Assembly: GCA_035500455.1 (NCBI GenBank)
Contig: DATJXG010000333.1
Span: 1 to 44,045 of the forward strand
Length of the DNA stretch: 44,045 nt
Direction: 5' to 3'
Origin: DATJXG01 sp035500455
GTDB taxonomy: Bacteria; Acidobacteriota; Terriglobia; Terriglobales; Acidobacteriaceae
Shown here: in pieces, positions 34,762 to 42,575 of the stretch
Position numbering within the stretch: position 1 is the first letter of the stretch
Layout: each line of letters begins with the position of its first letter
Notes under the pieces: generated by a model
Database searches by the model: none
Told to the model about the DNA's origin: nothing
Seen by the model: the letters and a program-made list of their open reading frames with translations, nothing else
Translations under genes and position numbers: made by a program

Positions 34762-35406
34762 TCAAAATCCCTTCCCTACCAGATCTTCCAAACTAACTGC
34801 GGAACCCGAACTACTGCCCGCTATCATCTTTTCCACGTACTTTGCGATCATGTCGACTTCCAGGTTCACCGGGTCGCCGGGCTGGAGGGAATGCAGATTG
34901 GTCATCTCCACGGTGTGCGGAATGATGGCAACGGTGACTTCGTTGCCTTCGATCTTCGCGACTGTCAGGCTGATGCCTTCTATTGAAAGCGAGCCCTTGA
35001 AGATCACATAGCGCGCCAACTCCGGAGGAAGTTCTATGCGCAGCCAGAAATCCTTCGCGCCTTCAATGGGATCCAGGGCAAGGAATTTTCCTGTGCCGTC
35101 GACGTGCCCCTGAACAATGTGGCCGCCGAAGCGCCCGTTGGCTTGCACGGGCAATTCGAGGTTCACCAGCGCGCCTTCGCGCATGCGGGAAAAGGACGTG
35201 CGGTTCCAGGTCTCCTGCGCCAGATCGGCGCCGAAGCGGTCTGGCGCCACATCCACCGCGGTGAGGCACACGCCGCTGACGGCGATGCTGTCGCCAGCCT
35301 TGAGTTCTTTGGCCAGACGGCCGGAAGAAATGCTGAGCCGGCGCTTGCCGCCGGTGCTCGCGATACTCAACACCTTGCCCACTTCTTCGACGATGCCGGT
35401 AAACAT
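34762..35406 (-). CDS. ribE: Riboflavin synthase, alpha chain
   Basis: 214 residues. The N terminus MFTGIVEEVGKVLSI is the family signature. Two lumazine-binding beta-barrel repeats: about 1-97 (AVSGVCLTAVDV, FGADLAQETWNRTSF) and 98-200 (GHIVQGHVDGTGKFLAL, SLSIEGISLTVAKIEGNEVT). It converts two 6,7-dimethyl-8-ribityllumazine molecules to riboflavin and a pyrimidine by dismutation. It is the last gene of the ribD-GNAT-ribE group; ribB/A and ribH are not in the window. Confidence 0.97.
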   Translation of the reverse strand: MFTGIVEEVGKVLSIASTGGKRRLSISSGRLAKELKAGDSIAVSGVCLTAVDVAPDRFGADLAQETWNRTSFSRMREGALVNLELPVQANGRFGGHIVQGHVDGTGKFLALDPIEGAKDFWLRIELPPELARYVIFKGSLSIEGISLTVAKIEGNEVTVAIIPHTVEMTNLHSLQPGDPVNLEVDMIAKYVEKMIAGSSSGSAVSLEDLVGKGF

Positions 35407-35466
35407 AGTTAAACTCTAATCCCGGGAGCGGTTTCTCGCTACCCGTCGAGTCTGTCTAATATGCTC

Positions 35467-35967
35467 TCAAGTTTCAGGATGGACTCTTTTCTTCATCGCG
35501 AACAACGGCGTGTGAAACAACTGGCTCGGACCGTCCTCCGACCGGAGGAATCCCGCGCGTTCATAAAGCTGGATCGCGGCATCCAGGAAGGGCGTGGTGC
35601 TCAGCAGCATGGCTTCGAAGCCACCAGCAAGCGCGAAGTCCTCTGCCGCCCGCAGAAGTGCGGTGGCGAGGCCTTGTCCGCGGGCCGAGGGCAGCACTCC
35701 CATGCCGCGAATGTAGAGCGTCCTGCCTCGGGGAAGCGCCGACACCGTGCCGGCCAGCCCCCCACCACGGAATGCAACCCACACTGGACCTTCCGCCAGG
35801 CGCAAGCAGACCTGGTCTGCCTTGATTGCGGTCGCGGCGAAGGCCCGCTCGGTGTAGAGCGGCTTGTATTCGATGAAAGCCGCGTAGAGCAGGGACGCAA
35901 TTGCTTCTGCCTCAAACTCCTCGGCCAGCCGGATCTCAACCGATGGAGGCATTTCAGCTCCCGTCAA
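35467..35967 (-). CDS. GNAT-family N-acetyltransferase
   Basis: 166 residues. GNAT fold: N-terminal helices (EFEAEAIASLLYAAF), central strand LYIRGMGVLPSARGQGLATA with the acetyl-CoA pyrophosphate loop (SARGQGLA, the R/Q-x-x-G-x-G/A motif), and the C-terminal AIQLYERAGFLR signature. The substrate is unknown. Its start overlaps the ribD stop by 4 nt and it precedes ribE by 60 nt, so it is in the riboflavin group, though a flavin-related role is only a guess. Confidence 0.9.
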   Translation of the reverse strand: MTGAEMPPSVEIRLAEEFEAEAIASLLYAAFIEYKPLYTERAFAATAIKADQVCLRLAEGPVWVAFRGGGLAGTVSALPRGRTLYIRGMGVLPSARGQGLATALLRAAEDFALAGGFEAMLLSTTPFLDAAIQLYERAGFLRSEDGPSQLFHTPLFAMKKRVHPET

Positions 35968-37121
35968 GCTCGGTAAGGATCACGCAGATATCCCTCCACC
36001 GCGAAATCTTCCCCGAAACGGTGCAGGCGAAATGATTTCAAGTAAGCTGCCTGCTGCAGGCCGGGAAATCCTTCGCCGGCAGCAAAGGGCACGGAACCCG
36101 AGCCCGCCAGAATCTTGGGCGCGTAGAAGAGAAAGACTTTGTCCACCACTCCGGCCGCAAGCGCAGCCCAGTTGACCAGCGCCCCGGCCTCGATCAACAG
36201 GCTGGTAAGTTCCAGTTCGCCGAGCCTGCGCATCACCTCATTCATGTCGGGGCGTCCGTCGCCGCCGGAAGGGAGCACCTGCTCGACACGAATCCCGTGA
36301 TCCAAAAGTTCCTGCTTCCTCTTTTCTTCCGCGAACGAGCACAGCACGAGAACGTCGTCTTTCGCAGTGCTGACAACTCTGGAGTCCAGCGGCAGTCGCA
36401 GCCGGGAATCGATGATTACGCGCAACAGCGAGCGGCGGCGGGGCAGGCCGGTGCGGTCGGTGAGCAGCGGATTATCCGCGATCACCGTCCCCACGCCCAC
36501 CAGAATCGCGTCATGCTGATGGCGCAACTGCTGCACCTGATCGCGGGCGGCCTGGCTGGTGATCCAGCCGCCGGTCGGACCGCTTGAGCTGGAGGGCGTG
36601 GAGCCGGAACTCGGCGGCGGGGCGATCTTGCCGTCCAGAGTCATCGCAGCTTTGAGGGTAACGAGCGGCGTCCGCAGCACGGAGTACTTGGCGAACGCTT
36701 CGTTCAGTTCGCGGGCTTCTTTCTCGTAAAGGCCCACTTCAACTGTAATTCCCGCTTGGCGGAGGCGGGCGAAACCCTGGCCCCGGACTAACGGGTTGGG
36801 GTCCTGCATGCAGGCAACCACCCTCCCGATTCCGGCGGCGATGAGCGCATCGGCACAGGGGCCGGTGCGTCCCTGGTGCGAGCAGGGCTCCAGATTGATA
36901 TAGAGGGTGGCTCCGCGGGCCTTTGCGCGTGCCTGCTCCAGGGCGAGAACTTCGGCGTGCTTCACTCCTTCATAGGTGTGAAAGCCCGAGCCGACAACGG
37001 TTCCAGCGTCATCCACCAGGAGCGCGCCGACGCGGGGGTTGGGCGAAGCCAGCGCGATGCCTTTGCGCGCCAGTTCGAGGGACTGCCGCAAAAAGACTTC
37101 ATCCTTCGAAGACTCCGCCAC
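35964..37121 (-). CDS. ribD: Bifunctional riboflavin biosynthesis deaminase/reductase RibD
   Basis: 385 residues. N-terminal deaminase domain (1-145) with zinc ligands His55, Cys80 and Cys89 and the catalytic Glu57 (HAEVLAL; EPCSHQGRTGPC). C-terminal reductase domain (about 150-380): LKAAMTLDGKIA, AILVGVGTVIADNPLLTDR, and LLIEAGALVNWAAL in place of the usual GG. It deaminates and then reduces the pyrimidine intermediate after GTP cyclohydrolase II. After LDGKIA there is a low-complexity stretch (PPPSSGSTPSSSSGPTG) before GWITSQAARD, longer than the short loop usual there. It is the first gene of the ribD-GNAT-ribE set. Confidence 0.95.
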   Translation of the reverse strand: MAESSKDEVFLRQSLELARKGIALASPNPRVGALLVDDAGTVVGSGFHTYEGVKHAEVLALEQARAKARGATLYINLEPCSHQGRTGPCADALIAAGIGRVVACMQDPNPLVRGQGFARLRQAGITVEVGLYEKEARELNEAFAKYSVLRTPLVTLKAAMTLDGKIAPPPSSGSTPSSSSGPTGGWITSQAARDQVQQLRHQHDAILVGVGTVIADNPLLTDRTGLPRRRSLLRVIIDSRLRLPLDSRVVSTAKDDVLVLCSFAEEKRKQELLDHGIRVEQVLPSGGDGRPDMNEVMRRLGELELTSLLIEAGALVNWAALAAGVVDKVFLFYAPKILAGSGSVPFAAGEGFPGLQQAAYLKSFRLHRFGEDFAVEGYLRDPYRA

Positions 37122-37212
37122 AGCAACTATTATTCACCAGAATTGCGATTCAGGGTTATTTCTACGAAGGATGGGAGCAATCCTGCCGCGATCGATCCCC
37201 ACGGCGCCCACC

Positions 37213-37234
37213 TTTTACGCGGAATTTACACCCC
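37213..37234. promoter_or_regulatory. Candidate OmpR-type binding site, TTTAC direct repeat with 11-bp period
   Basis: TTTACG (37214-37219) and TTTACA (37225-37230), exactly 11 bp apart, then CCCC. It lies about 130 bp before the histidine kinase start. The same layout recurs at 40021-40042. Direct repeats one helical turn apart are the usual target of OmpR/PhoB-type regulators, such as the one encoded downstream. TATAAT at 37321-37326 might be the -10 box, but no -35 is clear. Confidence 0.5.
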
Positions 37235-37357
37235 TTCCGCACTGCCTTGCGTACATTTACCAACGGGGCCCCCGAGCGCGGTACGGGCCTGGATTCGCCT
37301 CTCTCGCAATTCGTGCCAACTATAATCGGGATGTAGTCCGGCTCTTGATCGAAGTGC

Positions 37358-39286
37358 ATGAATTCTCCTTTTAAAGAAAAGGCGCTTACCTGGGTGGTTC
37401 CCATTGCCCTGGCGTGCGTGCTGGTGGCGCTGGCGGTAATGCAATACCGCTGGAGCGGCGAGGTGAGCGAGGCCGCGCGCACGCGTATGCAGGCCAGCCT
37501 GCAGATGTCGCTGATGAATGTGCGCCAGGATCTGACGCGCGAACTGGCCGTGATGTGCGTGGATATGCAGAATGACGGGGGCAGCATTTCGGAAAACGCA
37601 AGGAATCTTTCGGAGAAGCTGCAGCGCTGGCAGCGCACCGCTTCGCATCCCGGACTGGTAGCCAGTGTTTATTTATGGAACAGCGAGGACGAGAGCGCTT
37701 CCCTGCTCCGGCTCTCGCCTGCGGACGGGCGATTTGAAGCCGTAGCCTGGCCGGCCCATTTCTCGGAGCTGCACCGATTCCTTTCCTCGGAGATCGAACA
37801 CGAGTTTTCGCCCCAACCGCGGCGCATCCTGCTGCCGCCGGCAGGAGAGGGTGCGCCCTCTTCCCGCGCCCGGCAGCCGGCATTTCCGTCTCCCGGGGCA
37901 ATCGATGAGAGCATTCCTGCGCTCCTGTTCCCTTCGGCGCGTTCCGAGGCAGCCCGCCGCGAAGGGCGCGGGTTGAGGTCTGGCTGGCTGCTGGTGGAGT
38001 TGGATTCGTCGGTGCTCCGCGACCGCGTTTTTCCCGACCTGGTGGTGCGTTACTTCGGAGAGGCCCGCTCGTCAGAGTACGAAGTCGCGGTGGTAGGCGG
38101 CACGCAGGATAAACCGCTGGTGCTTTACTCCTCCGACGCGGGTTTCGGAAGCGAAGGGGCGGAAACAGGCGATGGATCCCTGAATCTCTTCGGGCCTCCC
38201 ACCCCTCACACCGCGGTGCAGCCGGCGACGTATTTCTTCAGGCCTGCGGGCGGCGCTGCTGCGGGAGTCGGTGAGCCGCCGCTGATTTCCGGCGGCCAGA
38301 CGGGCGATGCTCTCTCGCCGATCCGGTTCGATCCCATTCATTCCGGTCCCGACGCCCAGGACTGGCGGGTGGTGGTGCGAAGCCGCCAGGGTTCGGTCGA
38401 AGCCGCTGCCGAAGCCCTGCGGCGCCGCAATCTGGCGCTCAGCTTCGGTGTGCTGCTGGTGCTGGCGGCAACCATGGGACTGATTCTGTTCGCGAGCCAG
38501 CGTGCCCGCCGCCTGGCCACTCTGCAAATGGATTTTGTCGCGGGCGTCTCCCATGAGCTGCGCACGCCGCTGGCTGCGATCCTTTCCGCTGCTGAGAACA
38601 TCGCCGATGGTGTGGTCGAAAATCGCCAGCAACTGGTACGCTACGGCGGCCTGATCAAGAACCACGCCCGCCAACTCAACCATCTGGTGGAGCAGGTGCT
38701 GCGCTTTGCGGCGGTACAACGGAATAAGACGTCGCACTACAGCTTGCGCCCGCTGCATGTGAGCGATGCGATCGAAGCCGCCCTGGAAAACACCGCCAGC
38801 GCGATCCGCTCTTCGGGAGTGGACGTTGAGCTGGATTTCGAGCCTGATCTGCCTGCAGTAGCGGGCGACCCCGAACTGCTTTCGCAATGCCTGCAGAATC
38901 TGATCACCAACGCAGCCAAGTATTCCGGCGAGAGCCGGTGGATGGCCCTCCGCGCTCACCGTGGAGAAGGAAGTTTGGGGAACGAGGTCATCGTCACCGT
39001 TGAAGACCATGGAATCGGGATCAGCGGCGAGGAGATGAAGCAGATTTTTGAGCCCTTTTACCGCAGCCCGGCGGTCGCCGGATCGCCCATTCACGGCACC
39101 GGCCTCGGCCTTGCCCTGGCCAAGAACTTCGCCGAAGCCATGGGCGGGCGTCTCACGGTGGAAAGCGAAGTCGGCCATGGCTCCTCATTCAGTATTCACC
39201 TCCCGGTTGCAACCGACGAAGAGCCGCGTGACAATGCACCTATTGAGGTGAGCGCAAACAGCGACCTGCCTCAGCCCCGCGCATGA
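37358..39286 (+). CDS. Membrane sensor histidine kinase
   Basis: 642 residues. Transmembrane helix about 10-27, a large extracytoplasmic domain to about 360 with a proline/serine-rich segment (RILLPPAGEGAPSSRARQPA), and a second helix about 363-383. HisKA with His399 (VAGVSHELRTPLAAIL), then ATPase with N box NLITNAAKYSGE, G1 VEDHGIGIS and G2 HGTGLGLALAKNFAE. No HAMP or PAS is evident between helix 2 and HisKA. Its stop overlaps the response regulator start as ATGA. The sensed signal is unknown; the extracytoplasmic domain resembles nothing I can name. Confidence 0.93.
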   Translation: MNSPFKEKALTWVVPIALACVLVALAVMQYRWSGEVSEAARTRMQASLQMSLMNVRQDLTRELAVMCVDMQNDGGSISENARNLSEKLQRWQRTASHPGLVASVYLWNSEDESASLLRLSPADGRFEAVAWPAHFSELHRFLSSEIEHEFSPQPRRILLPPAGEGAPSSRARQPAFPSPGAIDESIPALLFPSARSEAARREGRGLRSGWLLVELDSSVLRDRVFPDLVVRYFGEARSSEYEVAVVGGTQDKPLVLYSSDAGFGSEGAETGDGSLNLFGPPTPHTAVQPATYFFRPAGGAAAGVGEPPLISGGQTGDALSPIRFDPIHSGPDAQDWRVVVRSRQGSVEAAAEALRRRNLALSFGVLLVLAATMGLILFASQRARRLATLQMDFVAGVSHELRTPLAAILSAAENIADGVVENRQQLVRYGGLIKNHARQLNHLVEQVLRFAAVQRNKTSHYSLRPLHVSDAIEAALENTASAIRSSGVDVELDFEPDLPAVAGDPELLSQCLQNLITNAAKYSGESRWMALRAHRGEGSLGNEVIVTVEDHGIGISGEEMKQIFEPFYRSPAVAGSPIHGTGLGLALAKNFAEAMGGRLTVESEVGHGSSFSIHLPVATDEEPRDNAPIEVSANSDLPQPRA

Positions 39287-39969
39287 ATGAACGCATCCTG
39301 GTGGTGGAAGACGAAGAAGCTCTGCGCATCACACTCACCGACCGTCTGCAGAGCGAAGATTACACGGTCGAGAGCGCGGCCGACGGCGAACAGGGCCTGC
39401 AGATGGCGCTGCATGGCAGGTTCGACCTCATCATCCTGGACGTAATGCTGCCCAAGAAAAAGGGATTTGATGTCTGCCGCGACATTCGCAGAGCGGGCCG
39501 CACGACTCCCATTATCATGCTGACCGCGCGCGGCGAAACCGTGGATAAAGTGCTGGGGCTGAAGATCGGCGCTGACGACTACCTTACCAAGCCTTTCGAG
39601 ATGGCTGAACTGGTGGCGCGTATCGAGGCACTTCTCCGCCGAGCGCCGTTGCGGCAATCGGAAACCGATGCGGTCCGCAACTTTGGGCGCCTGCGCGTCG
39701 ACTTGCGAGGCACGTCGGTCTCCCGCGACGGCAAGCCGGTGGCGCTTTCCGCGCGCGAGTTCCAGCTCCTGCGCTACTTCATCGAGCACCCCGGCGCAAC
39801 GCTCTCGCGCGAAGTCCTGCTGAAAGAAGTCTGGGGCTACAACGCCGACGCCTTCACCCGCACGGTGGACGTGCATGTAGCCAGCTTGCGGCAAAAGCTG
39901 GAGGAGGATCCCAAAAAGCCTTCGTTATTCACAACCGTGCTCGGCCTGGGATACAAGTTTGCGCCCTGA
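39283..39969 (+). CDS. OmpR/PhoB-family response regulator
   Basis: 228 residues. Receiver domain with Glu9/Asp10, phospho-acceptor Asp53 (LIILDVMLPKKKGFD), Thr81 and Lys103 (GADDYLTKPF). The C-terminal winged helix (about 130-228) has LSAREFQLLRYFIEHPGATL, EVWGYNADAFTRTVDVHVAS and the final LGLGYKF, all typical of the OmpR/PhoB class. It is coupled to the upstream kinase by a 4-nt overlap. It should bind direct repeats with 11-bp spacing; matching TTTAC repeats are present before the operon and in the downstream intergenic region, suggesting autoregulation and control of the next gene. Confidence 0.96.
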   Translation: MNERILVVEDEEALRITLTDRLQSEDYTVESAADGEQGLQMALHGRFDLIILDVMLPKKKGFDVCRDIRRAGRTTPIIMLTARGETVDKVLGLKIGADDYLTKPFEMAELVARIEALLRRAPLRQSETDAVRNFGRLRVDLRGTSVSRDGKPVALSAREFQLLRYFIEHPGATLSREVLLKEVWGYNADAFTRTVDVHVASLRQKLEEDPKKPSLFTTVLGLGYKFAP

Positions 39970-40020
39970 TGCGCGCTTTCATCCCCCGTTTGCGGCCAGA
40001 GCGCCGCGGCTGAAACTCTC

Positions 40021-40059
40021 CTTACAAACTGTTTACATCCCCCTAACCGAGACCTTACC
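40021..40059. promoter_or_regulatory. Four direct repeats, 11-bp period (CTTACA/TTTACA/CTAACC/CTTACC)
   Basis: Hexamers at 40021-40026, 40032-40037, 40043-40048 and 40054-40059 all stand 11 bp apart. The first two match the site at 37214-37230 in spacing and in the C-rich flank. This is a candidate target of the response regulator encoded just upstream. Confidence 0.5.
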
Positions 40060-40157
40060 CACGTCCAGCGCCCCAGGCCTTACTCTCGGAGGGACTGAGG
40101 CGATACGGCCAGTTCGTTTCCACTTTTCGGGAGTGCGTGCGGGAACGGCTGACGGAG

Positions 40158-40232
40158 GGCGGCTCTGCGAAGCCGCCACCAGAAGGCAGGGCCTCCTATC
40201 CCTTCCCCTAGGGTCCTGCCTTTGTTTTCTTT
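40158..40232 (+). terminator. Hairpin followed by intrinsic terminator
   Basis: First hairpin GGCGGCT (40158-40164)/AGCCGCC (40171-40177). Then AAGGCAGG (40183-40190) pairs with CCTGCCTT (40215-40222), followed by TGTTTTCTTT. The second is a reasonable rho-independent terminator, ending either the kinase-regulator transcript or a short leader transcript before the next gene. Confidence 0.6.
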
Positions 40233-40313
40233 CTCAATTCGCGGATCCCACACATCACAGCCGACGCATCACATGTATGGGGACAGGCGGGCGGTGAAGG
40301 ATTGCGCCTTCTT

Positions 40314-40346
40314 TTTACCGCCGGCTTTCCCAGACTTTACCCCGCC
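40314..40346. promoter_or_regulatory. Three 11-bp units TTTACC/CTTTCC/TTTACC before the receiver gene
   Basis: TTTACC at 40314-40319 and 40336-40341, exactly 22 bp apart, with CTTTCC at 40325-40330 between them. The set lies 42-74 bp before the ATG at 40388, a suitable place for an activator site next to a promoter. Confidence 0.45.
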
Positions 40347-40387
40347 GCCGCGCCCCGGCATTTAGAGTTTTTTTCATGGAGGACTTC

Positions 40388-40873
40388 ATGCGTACTGAAA
40401 GCAATCCGATTTATCAACATCCCGGGTTTTCTGTTTATTCCACACAACACCGCGTTCGCGTCATTCTGGTGGACGGCTCCGAGGATTCCCTCGACCTGGT
40501 GGTTGCCTTGCTCGACTGTCACGATTTCATAGATCTGGCCGGGCGGGCCGCAAATGTTGACGAGGCCATCCAGTTGGCTGAAAACCTGCACCCCGACCTG
40601 ATTCTCATAGATCTGGATATGCCGGGGGGACAGCTTTTGATCGCTTCCCTGGCCCTGCTGGAGGCTTTCTCCGGGATCAAGGTCGTGGCCTTGTCAAGCC
40701 AGGACTCAGTCCCGCTGCAAGCCCCGCAACTGATTCTCGAAGTGAAGGCTTTCATTCACAAGGAGAGATTCAGGCAGGAATTCCCCATGGTGTTTCACGC
40801 CTTGTTTGACGCTCCCCGGCCCAGTCCCAGAATTTCGGCGGCCAAGCTCAGCCTGGGAGCGGGTTGGAGTTGA
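40388..40873 (+). CDS. Stand-alone receiver-domain protein
   Basis: 161 residues from ATG 40388, chosen because GGAGG stands 5 nt upstream; an ATG at 40376 would add four residues but has no ribosome site. One receiver domain (about 25-135): VRVILVDGSEDSLDLVVALL, phospho-acceptor Asp in LILIDLDMPGG, Ser in VVALSSQD and Lys in IHKERF. The usual second acidic residue of the pair reads Gly (LVDG). The last about 25 residues (PRPSPRISAAKLSLG) contain no output domain. It may be a phosphate sink or protein-interaction regulator tied to the kinase pair upstream. Partner unknown. Confidence 0.8.
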   Translation: MRTESNPIYQHPGFSVYSTQHRVRVILVDGSEDSLDLVVALLDCHDFIDLAGRAANVDEAIQLAENLHPDLILIDLDMPGGQLLIASLALLEAFSGIKVVALSSQDSVPLQAPQLILEVKAFIHKERFRQEFPMVFHALFDAPRPSPRISAAKLSLGAGWS

Positions 40874-40927
40874 GCCCGTTGCCGGTTCCCTGCTGCGTTT
40901 CCGGGCGCAAGCCCGCTCGGAAAGGTC

Positions 40928-42034
40928 TCAATGGGGATCGTAGATCAGTTCGAGCGTCACGCCGCCGTAAGGCTCGGTGTCGAGATAGACCGCCCGCCCT
41001 TTGCCTTTCGACGTCTTCCAGGCCGCGCTTTGCGACGGCGGGGCGCCACGCCCTGTCATGAGTTTGATGGCCTCGTCCATGTCGGTTACGTTCACGCCCA
41101 AGTGGTGGAAGCCTTCTCCGTGCTTCTTTCCGTACTCCACATAGACATCCGGGCCGGTAATCTGCTGCACCCATTCGAAGGGAGCATCGCCGGTGCGGTC
41201 CCATCCCAGCCACATCTCGAACGTCCCCGGCTCGCCGCGATAGACGCGGTCGAGGCTGATGTTGTGGTCTATCGCGGAAAAAGGTTTGAAGCCGAGGCTG
41301 GTGTAGTACGCGTCCACTTTGTGCACGTCGTTCACCACCCAGGCGAAATGGGTGATCTTGGCGAGTGGATACTCATTGCCTGTGCCGGCCGCAGCGCTCG
41401 AGCGCGCATCCGGATTATCGATCAGCCCGATTGTGTGTCCGCCACCTCCGGCGGCAGTGTCGAGATAGGCGATCCGCCCCCGGCCCGCCGGCCCCTGCCA
41501 GGTATCCTCGACCACGGTCCCCACGCCTTTTGAGGCGAAGTATTTGATCTGCTCGTCGAACTCCTGCGAAGAGCGGACGGCATATGCGAGTACACGAATG
41601 CCGTCCCCATGTTCCCGCAGGCTGTCGCGCCAGAACCTGCCTCCGTGAAGGGGCTGAATCCACTTGATCTCCAGTTCGTCGAGTTTCGCAGTCACCTGCT
41701 TCACCCGCGCCGGGTCGGGCTTTCCACGATACGTGAGGTTGGGGAAGGTCACCACTCCGTCGCGGTGGATGTCTCGAACACCTAAGCGCTGCCAGTAGTC
41801 CACAACGCGGTCGATATCGCTGACCACCCAGACCGCCTCAGCCACGTGATGGTAGATTGCGGGATCGAGAGCAGGCGTGGCTGCCTCATCGGGCATCGCC
41901 GGAACAGCAGCGGAAGCCTGGGGAGGCGTTGCGGCAGTTAGTCGAGATGGAGCCGAAAGAATTTCCGCGAGCAAGGCTACGCCGAGAAACAGACTCATCT
42001 GCAAAACCAAGTTAGAAGCAGGCGGCTTTCTCAC
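40928..42034 (-). CDS. Exported VOC-superfamily (glyoxalase/dioxygenase fold) protein, two domains
   Basis: 368 residues from GTG 42034, with GAGGAGGG just upstream; a longer frame to 42085 is possible. The N terminus (MRKPPASNLVLQMSLFLGVA...) is a signal peptide or anchor. Two VOC domains follow: about 60-185 (YHHVAEAVWVVSDIDRVVDY, with IRVLAYAVRSSQEFDEQIKY) and about 215-360 (ITHFAWVVNDVHKVDAYYTS, GEGFHHLGVNVTDMDEAIKL, YGGVTLELIYDP). His and Glu residues at metal positions are present in the second domain (FHHLG; LELI). The reaction is unknown. It converges with the receiver gene. Confidence 0.88.
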   Translation of the reverse strand: MRKPPASNLVLQMSLFLGVALLAEILSAPSRLTAATPPQASAAVPAMPDEAATPALDPAIYHHVAEAVWVVSDIDRVVDYWQRLGVRDIHRDGVVTFPNLTYRGKPDPARVKQVTAKLDELEIKWIQPLHGGRFWRDSLREHGDGIRVLAYAVRSSQEFDEQIKYFASKGVGTVVEDTWQGPAGRGRIAYLDTAAGGGGHTIGLIDNPDARSSAAAGTGNEYPLAKITHFAWVVNDVHKVDAYYTSLGFKPFSAIDHNISLDRVYRGEPGTFEMWLGWDRTGDAPFEWVQQITGPDVYVEYGKKHGEGFHHLGVNVTDMDEAIKLMTGRGAPPSQSAAWKTSKGKGRAVYLDTEPYGGVTLELIYDPH

Positions 42035-42172
42035 AAACCCTCCTCGCCACGACGGACGGAAGACTACCGCGATTGGCGAAGGCAAGCAATTGGAATGTGA
42101 GCAGACTCAGGCTCAGGGCGTGGGGCGCAGTAAGTTTCTCAGGGCTCCGGAGGAAGCCTTCACGGGAAATTT

Positions 42173-42249
42173 TGGTGGGCAGTGCAGGACTCGAACCTGC
42201 GACCTCCTGCTTGTAAGGCAGGCGCTCTAACCAGCTGAGCTAACCGCCC
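42173..42249 (-). tRNA. tRNA-Val (anticodon UAC)
   Basis: A 77-nt cloverleaf on the minus strand: acceptor GGGCGGT/ACTGCCC, D arm GCTCAGCTGGTTAGAGC, anticodon stem CCTGC/GCAGG with loop CTTACAA (anticodon TAC), T arm GCAGGTTCGAGTCCTGC, discriminator A and an encoded CCA end. No partner tRNA is nearby. Confidence 0.97.
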
Positions 42250-42375
42250 GCAACGCGCGCGCGTATAAGAACGGCTTCTCAGCTTGATGCAGCGCGCTGG
42301 GAAGCCGATCTCGCCTTTCAGTATATGCGAGGCTTCCTGGAATGGCGAGATTCGGGCCGGGCCGCTGCTTGGTGG

Positions 42376-42545
42376 TCTTTGCGGATCGTTCATCACCGCA
42401 AAGATCGCGAAGAGCGCTAAGAAAAACCAATCTCGGTCTCTGCACCAGTCGCAAAGACCGAGATTCCTCGCTTCGCTTCGGAATGACAAAGCTGTTACCG
42501 CAGCGGAATAGCTCGGAATGACGAGGCTGTTGCCGCCGTGGAATA
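42376..42545. repeat. Composite repeat region before hpnK
   Basis: Contains: TCTTTGCGG (42376-42384)/CCGCAAAGA (42396-42404); an 11-bp perfect inverted pair AATCTCGGTCT (42429-42439)/AGACCGAGATT (42455-42465); the unit TTCCTCGCTTCGCTTCGGAATGAC split at 42464-42487; and a 32-nt direct repeat, 42479-42510 and 42514-42545, with 27 of 32 matching (CGGAATGAC...GCTGTT...CCGC...GGAATA). No gene is visible in 42250-42575. Confidence 0.7.
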
Positions 42546-42575
42546 TCCCGAAGTGCAAGCTGCTAGACTGGCCGC

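Noticed and set aside
37321..37326. TATAAT as the kinase gene promoter -10 box
   Set aside because: No acceptable -35 hexamer at 16-18 bp and no other support, so it is kept only as a note.
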